Below are positions 1 through 12,710 of a stretch of 64,000 nucleotides of DNA, piece after piece. How positions within the stretch are numbered: the first letter of the stretch is position 1; each line of letters begins with the position of its first letter. The DNA lies in assembly GCF_000264995.1 (NCBI RefSeq), contig NW_006767449.1, positions 243,805-307,804 of the forward strand, written 5' to 3'. This stretch comes from Punctularia strigosozonata HHB-11173 SS5. Taxonomy: Eukaryota; Basidiomycota; Agaricomycetes; Corticiales; Punctulariaceae. Under the pieces are notes generated by a model. The model was not told the DNA's origin. It saw only the letters and a program-made list of their open reading frames with translations, and made no database searches. Position numbers and translations under genes: made by a program.

Positions 1-3000
1 GATTTCATAACTAACCGCGTGTTCGATACGCCTCTTGCGATAGCGACTCTGAGGCCGAGCTCGACTGCCACCATTTCGTCCCAACTGATGTCTCGTCCGT
101 CGGATTTCCAACCCAGTTTGAGCTCCCAGGCGTCCCATGAGCCGTCGATTACAATTCCGATGCCGAACGACGTGAATGCGTCAACCCAAAGGTCGCAGGT
201 CAATGTGGTTCTCGGCACTCGGAGTGTGCTGCCGCATTCTGGTAGCTGCAGTTGCGACCTCCAGAACTCGATGTCTTCGAAGATGCCATTCGGCTTTCTT
301 CTGAAAAACGGCGAAGAGGTGTAGTGGAATGAGCTGACAAACTTCGAGAGGTGAACGAGTCTCGAGCAGCCATCCGGCAGGGCCATGCTGCAATGAACTA
401 ACGTCCCCAGGATCTGTTCCGCTTCCTTCCTCGTGAAGGACCTGCCAGGTATCCATGCGTCTAGCTTTTTAAGTACCTGCTCTTCTTTTCCTCCGGAATG
501 GACACTCGTTTCGTCACCAGGTCCCATAAGAATCTGAGATACTTGAAGACCGACGCGATATCACGGGTTTTCGATGGCTTCCATGGCCAGCCGAGGCCCT
601 CCGCTAGCTCCATGATCTCTGCTAGGCTATACCAATATACCGGCGCCCCTTCTGCGCTGGCTTCGCTTGGGAATCGAAAAAACGTGAAGTCGTCTACCCA
701 CTTCTTCAGTGCGTCCACCCCCCAAGCCAGGTAAATCGCCGCCATACTGTCTGCAACACGGCCCCATACGCCCGGCGAACTGGCCGGGCCAAATGGGGCG
801 TTGTGATCGATCCAATAACACCCCTTCCAGTGTACCACGAAGTGCCGTTGCTGCTCTGGACAGATCGGGATGCATCGGAACGCTGCATCGACGTCCAATG
901 TCGCGACTTGCGAGTTCGGCGGAGCCTCCATGACTAGGAGTGCCATTTCTGCGAATGAGCTCCACTCACATTGAAAGTGGTCGGTATCGATCTCGCTATT
1001 GACGGATGCGTGTGAGTGGTCGTTCCGTGGGAATGAAAAATCTTGAATCATTCTCATTCCGGATGAGCCCGCTTTTGGGACTGCCCCGAGCGGCGACATC
1101 CTGAAGAAGCCTATGAGCGATTCAAGCTCCGTCCTCAAAAAGGGGCCCGAGTATCGGCCTGCCGATCTCTCTTTCTCGATATATGCATCGATCGTGTCGC
1201 TGTTTTCCAGCGCTGATCGATGATTAGGAGGGTCGTAAGTTTTCAATAACGTGCTCGTTATACCCATGTCAAATCTGATCTTGATGTTTGGTGCTATGTC
1301 CGGAAACCTGTCCAGCAGGCCAAATTTGATGAGCGTCTCATGCCAGCGATGTGCAATGAGTGGAGTGATGATGGGGAACGGATCAGCAGACAACGGTGCA
1401 GCTCTGCGCTCCGTGATTTGCGCCGCCGCAGTGTGTGCACCTGTGGTCTCCTTTCTTGCAAGGTCTGTCCTCTTTCCTCGAGCACCCGCCGGCCATGTTG
1501 AAGAAGAAACAGTATTGCCGGCCTTTGGCGTCTTTGACGGTGCGGTCGTCACCTCTGATAAGAAAAATTGGTTGTCCATTGGTGAGCGTGTCGGCCTTGC
1601 ACGATGAGGCCCTATGGCCCTTGCCACCGCACATGAAGCATCTTGCGTCGATGTGCTTGGGGACAGACAAGTGTGGGTGGCCTGTCGTTGAACGCCCCCC
1701 TGGTTCTGCTCTCAAGCCTGCGCTCCGCGAAGTGGGTTGGGACCGAAAGGGCTGCAATGAGGCCATGACCTGCGCCTTGAGATATGCGGGCTCCACCTTT
1801 TTCCAAATGTTCTTATGGAAAGTACCCGGATCTATCCCTTCGAGGTGACAGCGGCGGTGAACTTCCGCGTCGTACGCCAGCTAAAGCCCCCAGTTCTCCG
1901 ACGTGGCCCCGTCTGTGTGACATATGCGGTTGAAGTGCTTTTTCCACCGTTCATAATCCCGTCAGAAATATGTCTTGATGTGCTGGAGCAGACACTTCCA
2001 GGCCTGGAACCATTCGCCAAAGGATAGTTTAAGCTCGCCGGCCGACGGGAGGATCTTTTCCGCTTGGATCAATCCCCTGGCCGGATTAACGGCGTACATG
2101 TCAGTGAGCAGGGAAGATGTATTACATCCGTATTCGGCGACAGCTTTATCCGTGAGGTAGTTGAGCGGAATGTGGGTCGTCCACCCTTCCTGAAACTTCT
2201 TCCTGATCAGATCCGTATTCAAATAGCAATCTGCTTTCGCCTGTTTTCCCCTGACCAGTTGGGGGTGGCGCGGGCCTTTGGTCGTCTCCGGAATGCGGTG
2301 TACGTGTCCTTCTCTCCTCGCGTGACGCTTCCTTGTGCGGTCGCCACACGAGTTGCAACGATATGGTGACTCCGCTCTCGAACGGTGGGCACCTGATGGA
2401 GAATGCTCGGTGGACGAGCTCCTACTAGACCCCGGATACCCTGAGGACGACCTTGAACTTGAGGAACGACCGCTTGACGACGACGAGTGTCTGTTGTGCC
2501 GCCTCCTGGGGCGGCCACGGGTTCTCCCAGCCCCTTCTTCGTTGCTCTGTCCTTGGCCAGCAGACTCTGACGACGAATAACGGCGTCTTCTCTTCCTCGC
2601 TGGGGAAGCATTGTGAGAACGGTGACACCTGGGGCGCGAGTGGTCCCATCTCCGCTTATGCTGGTGATGTCCCAATGAGGATCTCCTTGGGCTAGACCAA
2701 GGTTCCGGGCTCCCGCTCTCTCGGTGTCTCCCGATATGCCCCCGCAGGGTGGAGACTTCGCGCCCAGATGGCGTTGGAGATGCAGGAGGGGTTGGGGGAG
2801 CTGAGCCTATGTGAACGTCAGCCCTCTGCCAACCAGCTCGCAATTTGGGAATGCCCTATGGCAACCCGTTCAAGGCCCTATGGCCTGAACCGATTAGGCC
2901 AAATGGCCAGCCTCGTTGCATATGCAAGTCAGCGAAAGACTCGCCAGCGGCCCTATGGTCGGCTTACGGTGGTCCATAGGAAGCAGTCAGGAGCATATGC

Positions 3001-3455
3001 TCCAACTCGCAAGGGGTGCGACAACTCACCCAAGTCGTCGGACGGGGGAGAGGGTGATCCTCGCCTTCCTCCTCGTCTTCCTCCCAGTTTGGGGAGTCGT
3101 TCTCGATGCCCATCTCTGGTTCCTGCTCCTTGTCTTCCTTGTCGCCCCAGGTCTGAGACTCTTCGGAGGCAGTGTCTGATTCGTGCGGGACGCCTCAAAA
3201 GGTGGAGCCGGACGTGTTCGACGTTTCGTCGATGATGTCGGCAAGGTCTTGCCTGGTAAAGAGTGCCTTGAAATCCGGGTGATCCATGTAGAACTTGATG
3301 TCCTCGAGGAGGGCACGTCGGGTTTTAGCTTTAAGGACCGCTACTGTTCCATCTTGTTCAAGTCCCAGGTGCAAGGCCAAGTCTTGTAGCTCTCTTTTGC
3401 ACAGCGACGACAGCCGCTTGTTGAACAGCAGAGGTCGTTTGATCCACGGAGGCAT
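1..3455 (-). mobile_element. DIRS-like (tyrosine-recombinase type) retrotransposon fossil, partial
   Basis: Minus-strand remains of a retroelement that continues past the left edge. In order of transcription: a Ser/Arg-rich gag-like region (about 2843-1962), a zinc-knuckle region with two CCHC-like clusters (about 1690-1400; motifs CFMCGGKGH and CTHCGGANH), a reverse transcriptase (about 1400-461; visible motifs MIQDFSFPRNDHS, DVDAAFRC, APFGPASSPG and the catalytic-type KKWVDDF), and a probable RNase H portion running to position 1. This RT flavour, with WVDD rather than YxDD, together with a gag of this type, is what I associate with DIRS-like elements in mushrooms. No tyrosine recombinase is in view. 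It is broken, with at least a few breaks, and no terminal repeats are visible. The family assignment is inference. Confidence 0.6.
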
Positions 3456-3699
3456 TTGTCAAGTTTGTGATAGGATTGCTTTAAAAATACAAAAACGTAG
3501 TAGCACGATCTTTGCTGCCCTCGGGAACAGGAACAGAGGGCCAGCGAGGCGACATCTGCCACCCAAGAACCGGCACTGCCGCACGTGACCTCCGCTCCGG
3601 TGCGCCCACCCACGTCGACAGGAACAGCAAGGATCAAGAAGCTGCATTGTCCAGGCAGCCAATACGCAGGATAAGTGGACTAGGGAACGGAGGAGTCGG

Positions 3700-5240
3700 A
3701 AGTGCCAGGCCAGGCTCAGCATCCAGGGCCTCTCGTTGAAGAAGGTGAGCGGGTCAGAGGGTTTGGAGGGGTGGGCCGTTGGACCAGCTATAGCTGTCGC
3801 GTCCTGCATATCCAGCAATGTTGCGGTCAGAGGGGGAGTCAAATACGAGAGGAATCCACTTGTCCCATGACATGGTCACGAGGATGCTCCACAAGTCCCC
3901 TGGCTGCGGGGTTGTAGTAGAACAGTGTTGCCAGAGAGCGATATTGGTCATTAAATGATTGTAATATTCTGGGTTGGCGGCAAAGGTCACGGAGCTGGAG
4001 TCGGTGTCACTGTCGGTTGTATTGAAATCCTGAGCATTACTGGGAAGCTCTAGCCGATCACAGCTATGGAGGGATTATCGGTTGCTTTTCTCGCTTTGAG
4101 AGGGTAGAATGTTGTCTACCTGGCTGGGGAACGGATTAGGTCCAGATGAAAGTTCATTGTATGGCATATTAGGACGTTGGCGAACGTAGAGGTGAGAGGG
4201 AGACTGTCCCATTCGTGCATGCGCAGTATGGGGGGAGCAGTCAGACTATTGCGTGCAGGTACTTTGCGTGTGCGGGCTTCCTTATTCTTCCCACGTGCAT
4301 TTCCGCTTTGTGGCGCTTTGTTTCCTTTCATAGGACCAACCATTCTTCGGTGGTCTAGAGTGCTGCACCTGGTTGATCTCATCCAGGAGGAAGGTGTGGT
4401 CATTGGACCACTCCCCCTGGCACAACACCCACTGCGCATTCATCACCTCCGGCCACAAGTTATCTTCATTGTGGCGGGGACGGGCGGCCCGAGACTCTTG
4501 ACAGCGCAGAACGACGGCACTGGTTGTTAGAGCGCGCGGGGTGGCACTAGTCATTGGAGTATGCAGGACGGCATTTGCGAATGAACACGGCTTCTTGCTG
4601 TGCGTGCAATTGCGGCAGGCCGTGGCTTTGCCTCGGGTGATGGGCAGCTGGCACCCCTTCTTTGTGGCCTTGTACTGCAGGCACGGGGTGTTGACCTCCA
4701 GCTACAGGATCATCAATTCCGACTTTTGGCGATCGCAAAAGGTACTTACCTGCCACAGGCCGTCCTCGTCGACAACCAACACCGGCTCGTCGTGTTTGGC
4801 CCACTTCACAGGGGCCAGGCCAGGGAGTGACAGCTCCGTCTGACCATGGCGATGCTAGACATCACCAAAAATCAGCTTGCTATTCTGTTTCTGACCGCGT
4901 ACTGGATACGCACCTTAATCAACGTGGCGGAGACCTCGCTGTGGACGTCTGTATCAGAGCACATCGTGCTCCACGAGACTGCTCCCCCCGCACAAACCTG
5001 TGGCACTACCACCTCAATCTGACTACTCCACTCATCTCCCAACTCTTGTGCATTCCCCTTTCCCTTTCCACTCCTCTTCGGATGCTTTGGCGTCTCCTCC
5101 TCCTCTGCTGGCAACACCATCGTTTCATCTTGCTGCAGTGCGACACTTGCCAACGCTGGTTCCGCCAAATTGGCGGCGTCAAGGGCACAGAGACGGGCCT
5201 GCAGGTTGGCACCCTCTTTGGAGACTGAGCCCTCGAGGCA
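3700..5240 (-). other. Cys-rich, probably element-associated coding relic
   Basis: On the minus strand several open stretches look protein-coding: an acidic/Lys-rich part (about 5170-4914), a short part with the motif VKWAKHDEPVLVVDEDGLWQ (about 4830-4750), and a part with a cysteine cluster (CRNCTHSKKPCSF, about 4680-4550) followed by Trp-rich sequence. Such Trp/Cys modules occur in many copies in mushroom genomes next to Gypsy elements, so I read this as element-associated rather than as a single-copy host gene. Whether it is whole cannot be judged by eye. The flanks at 3456-3700 and 5240-5300 show nothing recognisable. Confidence 0.35.
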
Positions 5241-5374
5241 ATCGATCTGGATAAGTGATCAGACTTGATGACTCAAATTTCATCTCTTACCTTCAACCAC
5301 TATGGCTCCCCGCGTTAAGAAGAAGATCACCGCCAGCCAGCCTGCAGTCCGCTCGGCGGCTAAGAGGGGGATAC

Positions 5375-6125
5375 TGTCACGTGTCGATCCAGACCAATCT
5401 ACACCAACCTGCTCTGCCGATCTTCACTGATCTTCTCCAATCTTCTCCAACTCGTCTCTAACTCTTTGCCGACTTCTTTGCCGACATCAATCCCGCCTTT
5501 CCCGTTTTGGCCGAGGGCGGGATACATCTATCACATGCACCAGGCCACCAGCGGCTCAATTCCCCGGTGTTTCCAGATCTCTGAATGGATTCAACTCTGA
5601 CTTTCCTGTTTCCTGTTCCCTTTGTCTGACATCATAGTTTCCCTTTGTAGACCTTAGTTTCCCGTTGCTTGCGACAGATCTTTCGGACCGTCCTTTCTGT
5701 CTCTTCTCTAGATATGTTCCCTTTGTGTTCCATGCATTATCGCTCGTCTCCATATGTTTCCTTTGTGCGCCGAACAGCGCCTCCAAACTCCGCATCTCTG
5801 ACTTGCCACTGGTCCACTTTATGTATTTAAACCGTCAAACTGTACTGTAGATAGTCAGTTCGAATATCGACTAAGCTTCTCTCTCTCTCCCGCGGACTCA
5901 GAGCACGTAGCAGCCTAGCGCATGAGCTTAGGCTTGGTCTGCATCCATACTCGACTTCACCGACTCCTCTGACTTACCAACTCAACACCGACACGTCTGC
6001 GATGCATCTCCGACTTCCCTCGACTTTATCTTTGTGTTCTTTCTTTCCCCTTGTCTCATTCTTTGTATCTACCTTTCGGACTTTGGTCCTCCGACCCTGT
6101 TCCCCTTCTGTATCTGATCTTGACA
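5375..6125 (+). repeat. LTR, family A, copy 1 (751 bp)
   Basis: Starts TGTCACGTGTCGATCC and ends ATCTTGACA, giving the short inverted termini TGTCA/TGACA. A second copy of the same sequence is found at 10682-13309, split by an insertion. A purine-rich tract (AAGAGGGGGATAC) lies directly before the left end, as expected before a 3' LTR. The flanks (GATAC on the left, AGAAG on the right) do not form a target duplication, so this is either one LTR of a longer, now incomplete element or a rearranged copy. Confidence 0.75.
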
Positions 6126-7995
6126 AGAAGTTGGACCCTCCAACAGAGGTACATGAGGCGATCAGATTGGGGTTACATCGCAACGGCGCGTCACATCACC
6201 CCTGCTACCCGAAGGAGTGGACCAAACTACTAGCAGCGTACGTGACAATCAATGGTGTCTGCGCCTGGATGCTATTTGACCTCGGATCCAATACGGATGC
6301 CGTGAGTACAGAGTTTGCACAGGTATGCAAACTCGACGTGTTTGAATTGCAGAGCCCAGTCACATCGAAACTGGGCTGTAAAGGCAGTAAATTGAAAATC
6401 ACCCATGGTGGACACTGTCATACCATGCTAGGGAGCATTAATACTGACTGGTATTTTGATGTTGCAAACATTGCTCACTACGACACCGTGGTCAGCCTCC
6501 CCTTCTGTGCTAAGCATGGGATTACGATCATACCAGAAAAGTGTACAATAAGATTATACGATGGCAATGCAATTCCTGTTGAATTGGAAGGGGGAAGGGT
6601 CGGCGACAGAGACAAATGGGCTAGGCCCTCACCGCAAGCAAAACTGAAAGATTCCTTTTGGAAGTAAATAACCAATAAATCCAAGACACCCACAGGCCAA
6701 AAACACCAGTTCGATCCCACATGCTTGATCATTGTGTACCTGACATCAGCAAGAAGAACTCACCAGCAATATCAAAACTCGCCAGTGCATGAGTACACAT
6801 TGAGGAGATTGAGGATATTATATTTCCTCAGGAGTTTGAAGAGGCATACCGACAGCACTGGTGGGCTGAGGAGGATCAGCAGAAGATGCCATGGGGCAAG
6901 TGAATACCTTTCCCGGGACCGCCAGGGTCAGAACAGCCCAAAAAGGCAAACAGCACCCAGGAAGCTGATGGTACAACACCATCAACCGCCCAAGAACCCG
7001 TTTCAGATGGAGCCATCCCACATCTCCGAGACCGGTGGACAGAAAGTATAGCAGATATCATGGGAGACATTCCGCTCAGAAAGCCTCCTTACAGGGAGGT
7101 TAATCATAGAATACTGTTGATAGATCCAAATGTGAGGTATCGGGGGCATAGGCCTCAATGCGTGGAGGCGTACCAACACTTATTACATGACAAAATACAG
7201 AAATACACCATGGCTGGGTGGTGGGAATGGAAGCCCATTGAGAATGTGCTTCCTATGCTGTGCATTCCCAAGAAAGATGGGAAACTGCGTACCATCTTTG
7301 ATCTCCAGGAGCAGAATGGTAATATGGTACATGATGTCACCCCTATGCCAGATCAGTATAGGATCCGGAATGATGTAGCATGTGCATGCTACAGATCCAA
7401 GCTCGACATGAGCGACACATACGAACAAGTCTGTGTTGAAAAAGGTTATGAGCTAAAAACAGCTTTTTTGACAATTATGGGAACTATGATCTCCCATGTA
7501 ATGCAGCAAGGGGATTGTAATGCACCTTCAACATTTCAGTGATTGATGACGCACATATTCTGAGATCACATCGGAATATTCATACACATGTACCTGGATG
7601 ATATATTCATTTTCCTGAACACTATTGAGGAACACAAGCCGCATCTTGGCCTTGTGTTCAATGCTCTGTGAAGGGCACAGCTCTATCTGTCAAAGAAGAG
7701 GGTGAATTTATACTCCGAACAAATGGAATGTTTGGGCCATATTATTGATAACCAAGGGATACATGCCAAGGTTGACAAACTCAAGCAAATTCACGGGTGA
7801 CATATACTGCGGAGTTATACCGAGGTTGCACGGTTCCTGGGACTAGTACAGTATCTATCTCAATTCATGCTGAATGTGGCAACCTACATGGCCCCACTAT
7901 CTGACATATATAGCAAAGGGATGCCATTCCATTGGTGTCCTATACATGATAAGTGCTTTGAAACAATAAAAGCATTGGTGTGTAATGCACCAATC

Positions 7996-8672
7996 TGTCA
8001 GGGACAAAACTACAGGGCAAAAATATCAGAAATACGGAGGTCCGATGTGCAGGAAAAGCAGAGATGAACAATACCAAAGCTGAACAGGTCTGGGATGAGT
8101 GGACCTAAGTCCAACATGCAAAGGCGTACTGCCCAGACCACAATGCAGAGTCGAAGACGCAATTCAGAGACAATATAAAGAAGAGTGGTATGCTGACATT
8201 AGAGCAAAGTTGGAGCAAAGTTGGAGCAAAGTCGGCGCAAAGTGGGGCAGAGGCGGACTTGACCCGAAGGGTTGCTACACACTCGAGATCCGCTTAGGAG
8301 CAAAGGGGAAAGCCTAGTTGATATTGGAACTGAGGAATACCGTACAGACAAGCTGATATAAATACTCAGCAGAACAATGGAAAAGTCGGAGATGAATCTA
8401 TCATCAGTAAGACAAAGGGAACAGGGAAGAAGATCTAAAGTACATGTGGAACACAAAGGGGATCAGTGCCAAAGAAACCGAGCATAAGGGAGAAGAATAC
8501 AGTGTGAGAATAAGCAAGGACGAACAAAGGGAACATGGGAGAGTCAAAGATACGAAAAGTCTGCCTGAGATCCGTTGGAGGACCATGGGAAAATGAGCAG
8601 CAAAGAGCAGAGGAGACATTGGAGGACAGTCAGGGATGACAAGCAATGATCGACGATGATTGACCCGTGACA
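7996..8672 (-). repeat. Diverged LTR, family A-like, reversed, inside the chromovirus
   Basis: Read on the minus strand this stretch begins TGTCACGGGTCAATCATC and has the same composition and landmarks as family A: repeated TTCCCTTTGT-type blocks, a TATTTATAT box and AATATCAACTAGGCTTT near the end (AATATCAACTAAGCTTT in family A). It separates RNase H-like from integrase sequence. The right edge on the plus strand (GTGACA at 8672) is clear. The left edge near 7996 is approximate, and I see no convincing target duplication. Confidence 0.5.
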
Positions 8673-10838
8673 GGGTGATCATATGTCGGCTCACAGGGAT
8701 GGTGCACCTCATCCCCTGTACCACCAAGTCCACTGCAAGTGAACTCGCATATATATTTCAAAGGGCAATTGTTTGGCTGCATGGAGTCCTGGAGACAATA
8801 GTGTTGGACCAGGATTCTCGATTCAATTCCAGATTTTGGCGAGAATTACACCGATTAATGGGTACCCGCTTGTTAATGTCAACCAGTTTCCACCCACAGA
8901 CAGATGGTGTCACTGAGCATGTGAATTGATCAATTGCACAGATCTTGCGTGCATTTGTATGCCTGGATCAATCTGACTGGGCCGATGTAACACTTTGACA
9001 CCATGCACACCCGATATCTGCCATTTCGCGCTACTCAATGCCATGGCTGTGCGGAAACCTCTCTCTTCATGCCACGACAACAACCTTGGCCCTCGACAAT
9101 CACAGCATCTGGTAGCAAGGAGATGGCACCTGGCATGATCAGCGGACACCTTGGTATCCCTTATATATTTGCTTTGCGATGTACCGTACCTTTTTTTTGC
9201 AACGTGCTCACCCCGTTTCTCCACTGTATTATGCCAGAACTAGTGTCAGAACCAGCAAGCAAACCAATTGACTACCGAAACACCAGCACCAGCCTTTTAT
9301 TTGACTATCTTCCACCTATCAACCTATCTATCCTACCTTTGACAGCCACCAGGTTTGCCTCTTCAATCCTTGCACCTTTTATCTTTGCCTCGCCTGCCCT
9401 TGCCGGGTTGGCATCACCACACCGAGTCCCTCGCCCTGACCAAATTTGCAATGAACACATCACGGTCGGAGACAACAGGTTATACCCCATTTGAACTGAC
9501 CTATGGATATGTACCGTGCATGTTAGATGTGGTACATACTGAAAAGACATTGTCTGGGGTGTGGGATTTTGCAATATGGGCAACGGACTGTCTTCAACAA
9601 GTGTATGACACCATAATCGAGGCAAGAGTCAGCAAGCACACCATGCCAACATCTGGTAGAACTCCAGAGCTATAAAAGCTATAGAGTGCTATGGTAGTGC
9701 TATGGTAGTACTCTATAGTGTATATAGACTGCCATAGCAATGTAGATTTTTCCTGAGAATTTCCGACAGCACAATCACCCCCCATATCAGGAAGGCAATC
9801 TCGTGTACGTCAGCACCTCGAATATCAACCTCCCTCTACGGAGAGCATGGGAACTTGCTCCTAGATTCATTGGCCCATTCAAAATACTGAAGTCAATGGA
9901 TGACATCAGTGGTTACAAATTAGAATTGACTGAGGAATTGCAGAAGTGCCACATATATCCGCAATTTCACATATCAAAACTCCATGCTTATGTATCAAAT
10001 GACGACACCAAGTTCCCAGGCCGGGAACCTGCCGCCTTCTATGACTTCAGGCAACCGGTGTCCCACCCCTAAAGTGATTAGGTGCGAGACGCGTAGAATG
10101 CATGCAAGAAACATGAATGCAGTCTATAGGTAGCCACTCACAATTACTATAGAGTACAACTTGCGTGACTACAATCATAGTAGCCGATCCTTAGTTATGC
10201 CAGTTTCTTTCCCAGTACTCAGAAACGACTCACATTAGTATTTAAATATTTTTGGGTAGTGTAATAGTTTTATTTATGTACACATTTGACTGTTCACTAC
10301 ACTATCATGATCACATATCATGGATCAGACGGTCAGAGTAGTCTAGATACACCTCAGAAAAGGGGAATATGTGGGTACTCAGACATGTTGCTATAGTAAC
10401 ACAGGGCTGTGCTGCAAGGCTGTGCAGATTAGTAAGCTTGCTGCAGATATTAGTAAGCATGCTGCGGCGCAGCAGGCACTTAGTAAGCCTGTGATGTGAT
10501 TGGATGGAGTGGTAATGGCCAAATTAGCATAAAAGGAGGGCACATGAGCCCTTCGAGGTAATCAATTCACTTTCACCCAGAATTGACGATTGATCACAGG
10601 AGACTGTAGATCAGTTTCTATTAGTATTAAGCAGCAAGAGCAAGATTAGGAAGACATTTGAGTGTTGACTTAGGCAATAGATGTCACGTGTCGATCCAGA
10701 CCGACCTACGCCGATCCGCTCCGCCGATCGTCACCGATCTACACCGATCTTCTCCTCCGATCTGATCTCCGACCCTTCACCGACTTCTTCACCGACGCCG
10801 ATCCCGACCTTCCCGTTTTGGTCAAGGGCGGGATATGC

Positions 10839-12710
10839 TGTCGCGCGGACTGTAGTGCTAGTATATAGTCACACAGTTGCCTAGGGTCCCGGTCTATCTA
10901 AGTCGGGGATGACCTAGTTGAATCAGGAGAAAGAAATGGGCCGCTTGAATGTATTCACTTAAACAGAGAACTACGCTCTATCCTTTTGTCTGTACTGGAA
11001 ATCCGTTCCCACGCTTATAGGGAAGTTACTGAGTATGTCGTCGGTCTTCTGGAAGCGTCTTGTCGGTTCAATGTATCCTATTTCCTATCTTCTGGAAGCG
11101 TCTTGTCGCTTCGGCGTATCCTAATTCCTATGTCGTATGTCCTGGAGTGATACTTAGATCTATTGCCTAAGTCAACACTCAAATATCTTCCTAATTCCTA
11201 TGTCGTATGTCCTGGAGTGATACTTAGATCTATTGCCTAAGTCAACACTCAAAAGCGTCTTGTCGCTTTAACGTATCCTATTTCCTATAACGTATGTCCT
11301 GGAGTGATACTTAGATCTATTGCCTAAGTCAACACTCAAATGTCTTCTTAATCTTGCTCTTGCTGCTTAATACTAATAGAGACTGATCTACAGTCTCCTG
11401 TGATCGATCTTTGATTCTAGGTGAAANNNNNNNNNNNNNNNNNNNNNNNNNNNNNNNNNNNNNNNNNNNNNNNNNNNNNNNNNNNNNNNNNNNNNNNNNN
11501 NNNNNNNNNNNNNNNNNNNNNNNNNNNNNNNNNNNNNNNNNNNNNNNNNNNNNNNNNNNNNNNNNNNNNNNNNNNNNNNNNNNNNNNNNNNNNNNNNNNN
11601 NNNNNNNNNNNNNNNNNNNNNNNNNNNNNNNNNNNNNNNNNNNNNNNNNNNNNNNNNNNNNNNNNNNNNNNNNNNNNNNNNNNNNNNNNNNNNNNNNNNN
11701 NNNNNNNNNNNNNNNNNNNNNNNNNNNNNNNNNNNNNNNNNNNNNNNNNNNNNNNNNNNNNNNNNNNNNNNNNNNNNNNNNNNNNNNNNNNNNNNNNNNN
11801 NNNNNNNNNNNNNNNNNNNNNNNNNNNNNNNNNNNNNNNNNNNNNNNNNNNNNNNNNNNNNNNNNNNNNNNNNNNNNNNNNNNNNNNNNNNNNNNNNNNN
11901 NNNTACTTAGATCTATTGCCTAAGTCAACACTCAAATATCTTCCTAATTCCTATGTCGTATGTCCTGGAGTGATACTTAGATCTATTGCCTAAGTCAACA
12001 CTCAAAAGCGTCTTGTCGCTTTAACGTATCCTATTTCCTATAACGTATGTCCTGGAGTGATACTTAGATCTATTGCCTAAGTCAACACTCAAATGTCTTC
12101 TTAATCTTGCTCTTGCTGCTTAATACTAATAGAGACTGATCTACAGTCTCCTGTGATCGATCTTTGATTCTAGGTGAAAGTGAATTCTGGGTAAAAGTGA
12201 ATTGATTGCTTCGAAGGGCTCATATGCCCTCCTTTTATGCTAATTTGGCCCATACCACTCCATCCAATCAGATCACAGGCTTACTAAGCGCCTGCTGCGC
12301 CGCAGCATGCTTACTAATATCCGCAGCAAGCTTACTAATCAGCACAGCCTTGCAACACAGCCCTGTGATACCATAGCAACATGTCTGAGTGCCCACATAT
12401 TTTCCCTTTTTCTGAGGCGTATTTAGACTACTCTGACCGTCTGATCCATGCTATGTGATCATGATAGGGTAGTAGACAGTCAAATGTGTACATAAACAAA
12501 ACTATTACGCTACAAAAAAATATTTAAATACTAATATGAGTCAGTTCTGAGTACTGGGAAAGAAACTAGCATATCTAAGGATCGGCTACTATGATTGTAG
12601 TCACGCAAGTTGTACTCTATAGTAATTGTGAGTGGCTATCTATAGACTACCTTCGTGTTTCCCGCATGCATTCTACGCGTCTCGCACCTAATCACTTTAG
12701 GGGCAGGACA
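10839..12710 (-). repeat. LTR, family B copy 2, containing the N gap
   Basis: Starts TGTCGCGCGGACTGTAGTGC and ends GGGGCAGGACA. Its halves are reverse complements of the two halves of family B copy 1. Flanks are ATGC on the left and ACGC on the right, a plausible 4 bp duplication with one mismatch. The 11141-11340 part holds three tandem-like units of roughly 65-80 bp, each containing GTCCTGGAGTGATACTTAG. A run of Ns occupies 11427-11903. If the duplicated gap flank is artefactual, the real length is about 1.1 kb. Confidence 0.7.
11427..11903. other. Assembly gap (477 N) between identical 276 bp flanks
   Basis: 477 undetermined bases. The 276 bases before it (11151-11426) and after it (11904-12179) are identical on reading base by base. 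This pattern is expected when two contigs that overlap end-to-end are scaffolded instead of merged. Confidence 0.9.

Noticed and set aside
5375-6125. Solo LTR with its own target duplication
   Set aside because: The flanks GATAC and AGAAG do not match, unlike the second copy, which has a perfect ATAGA pair.
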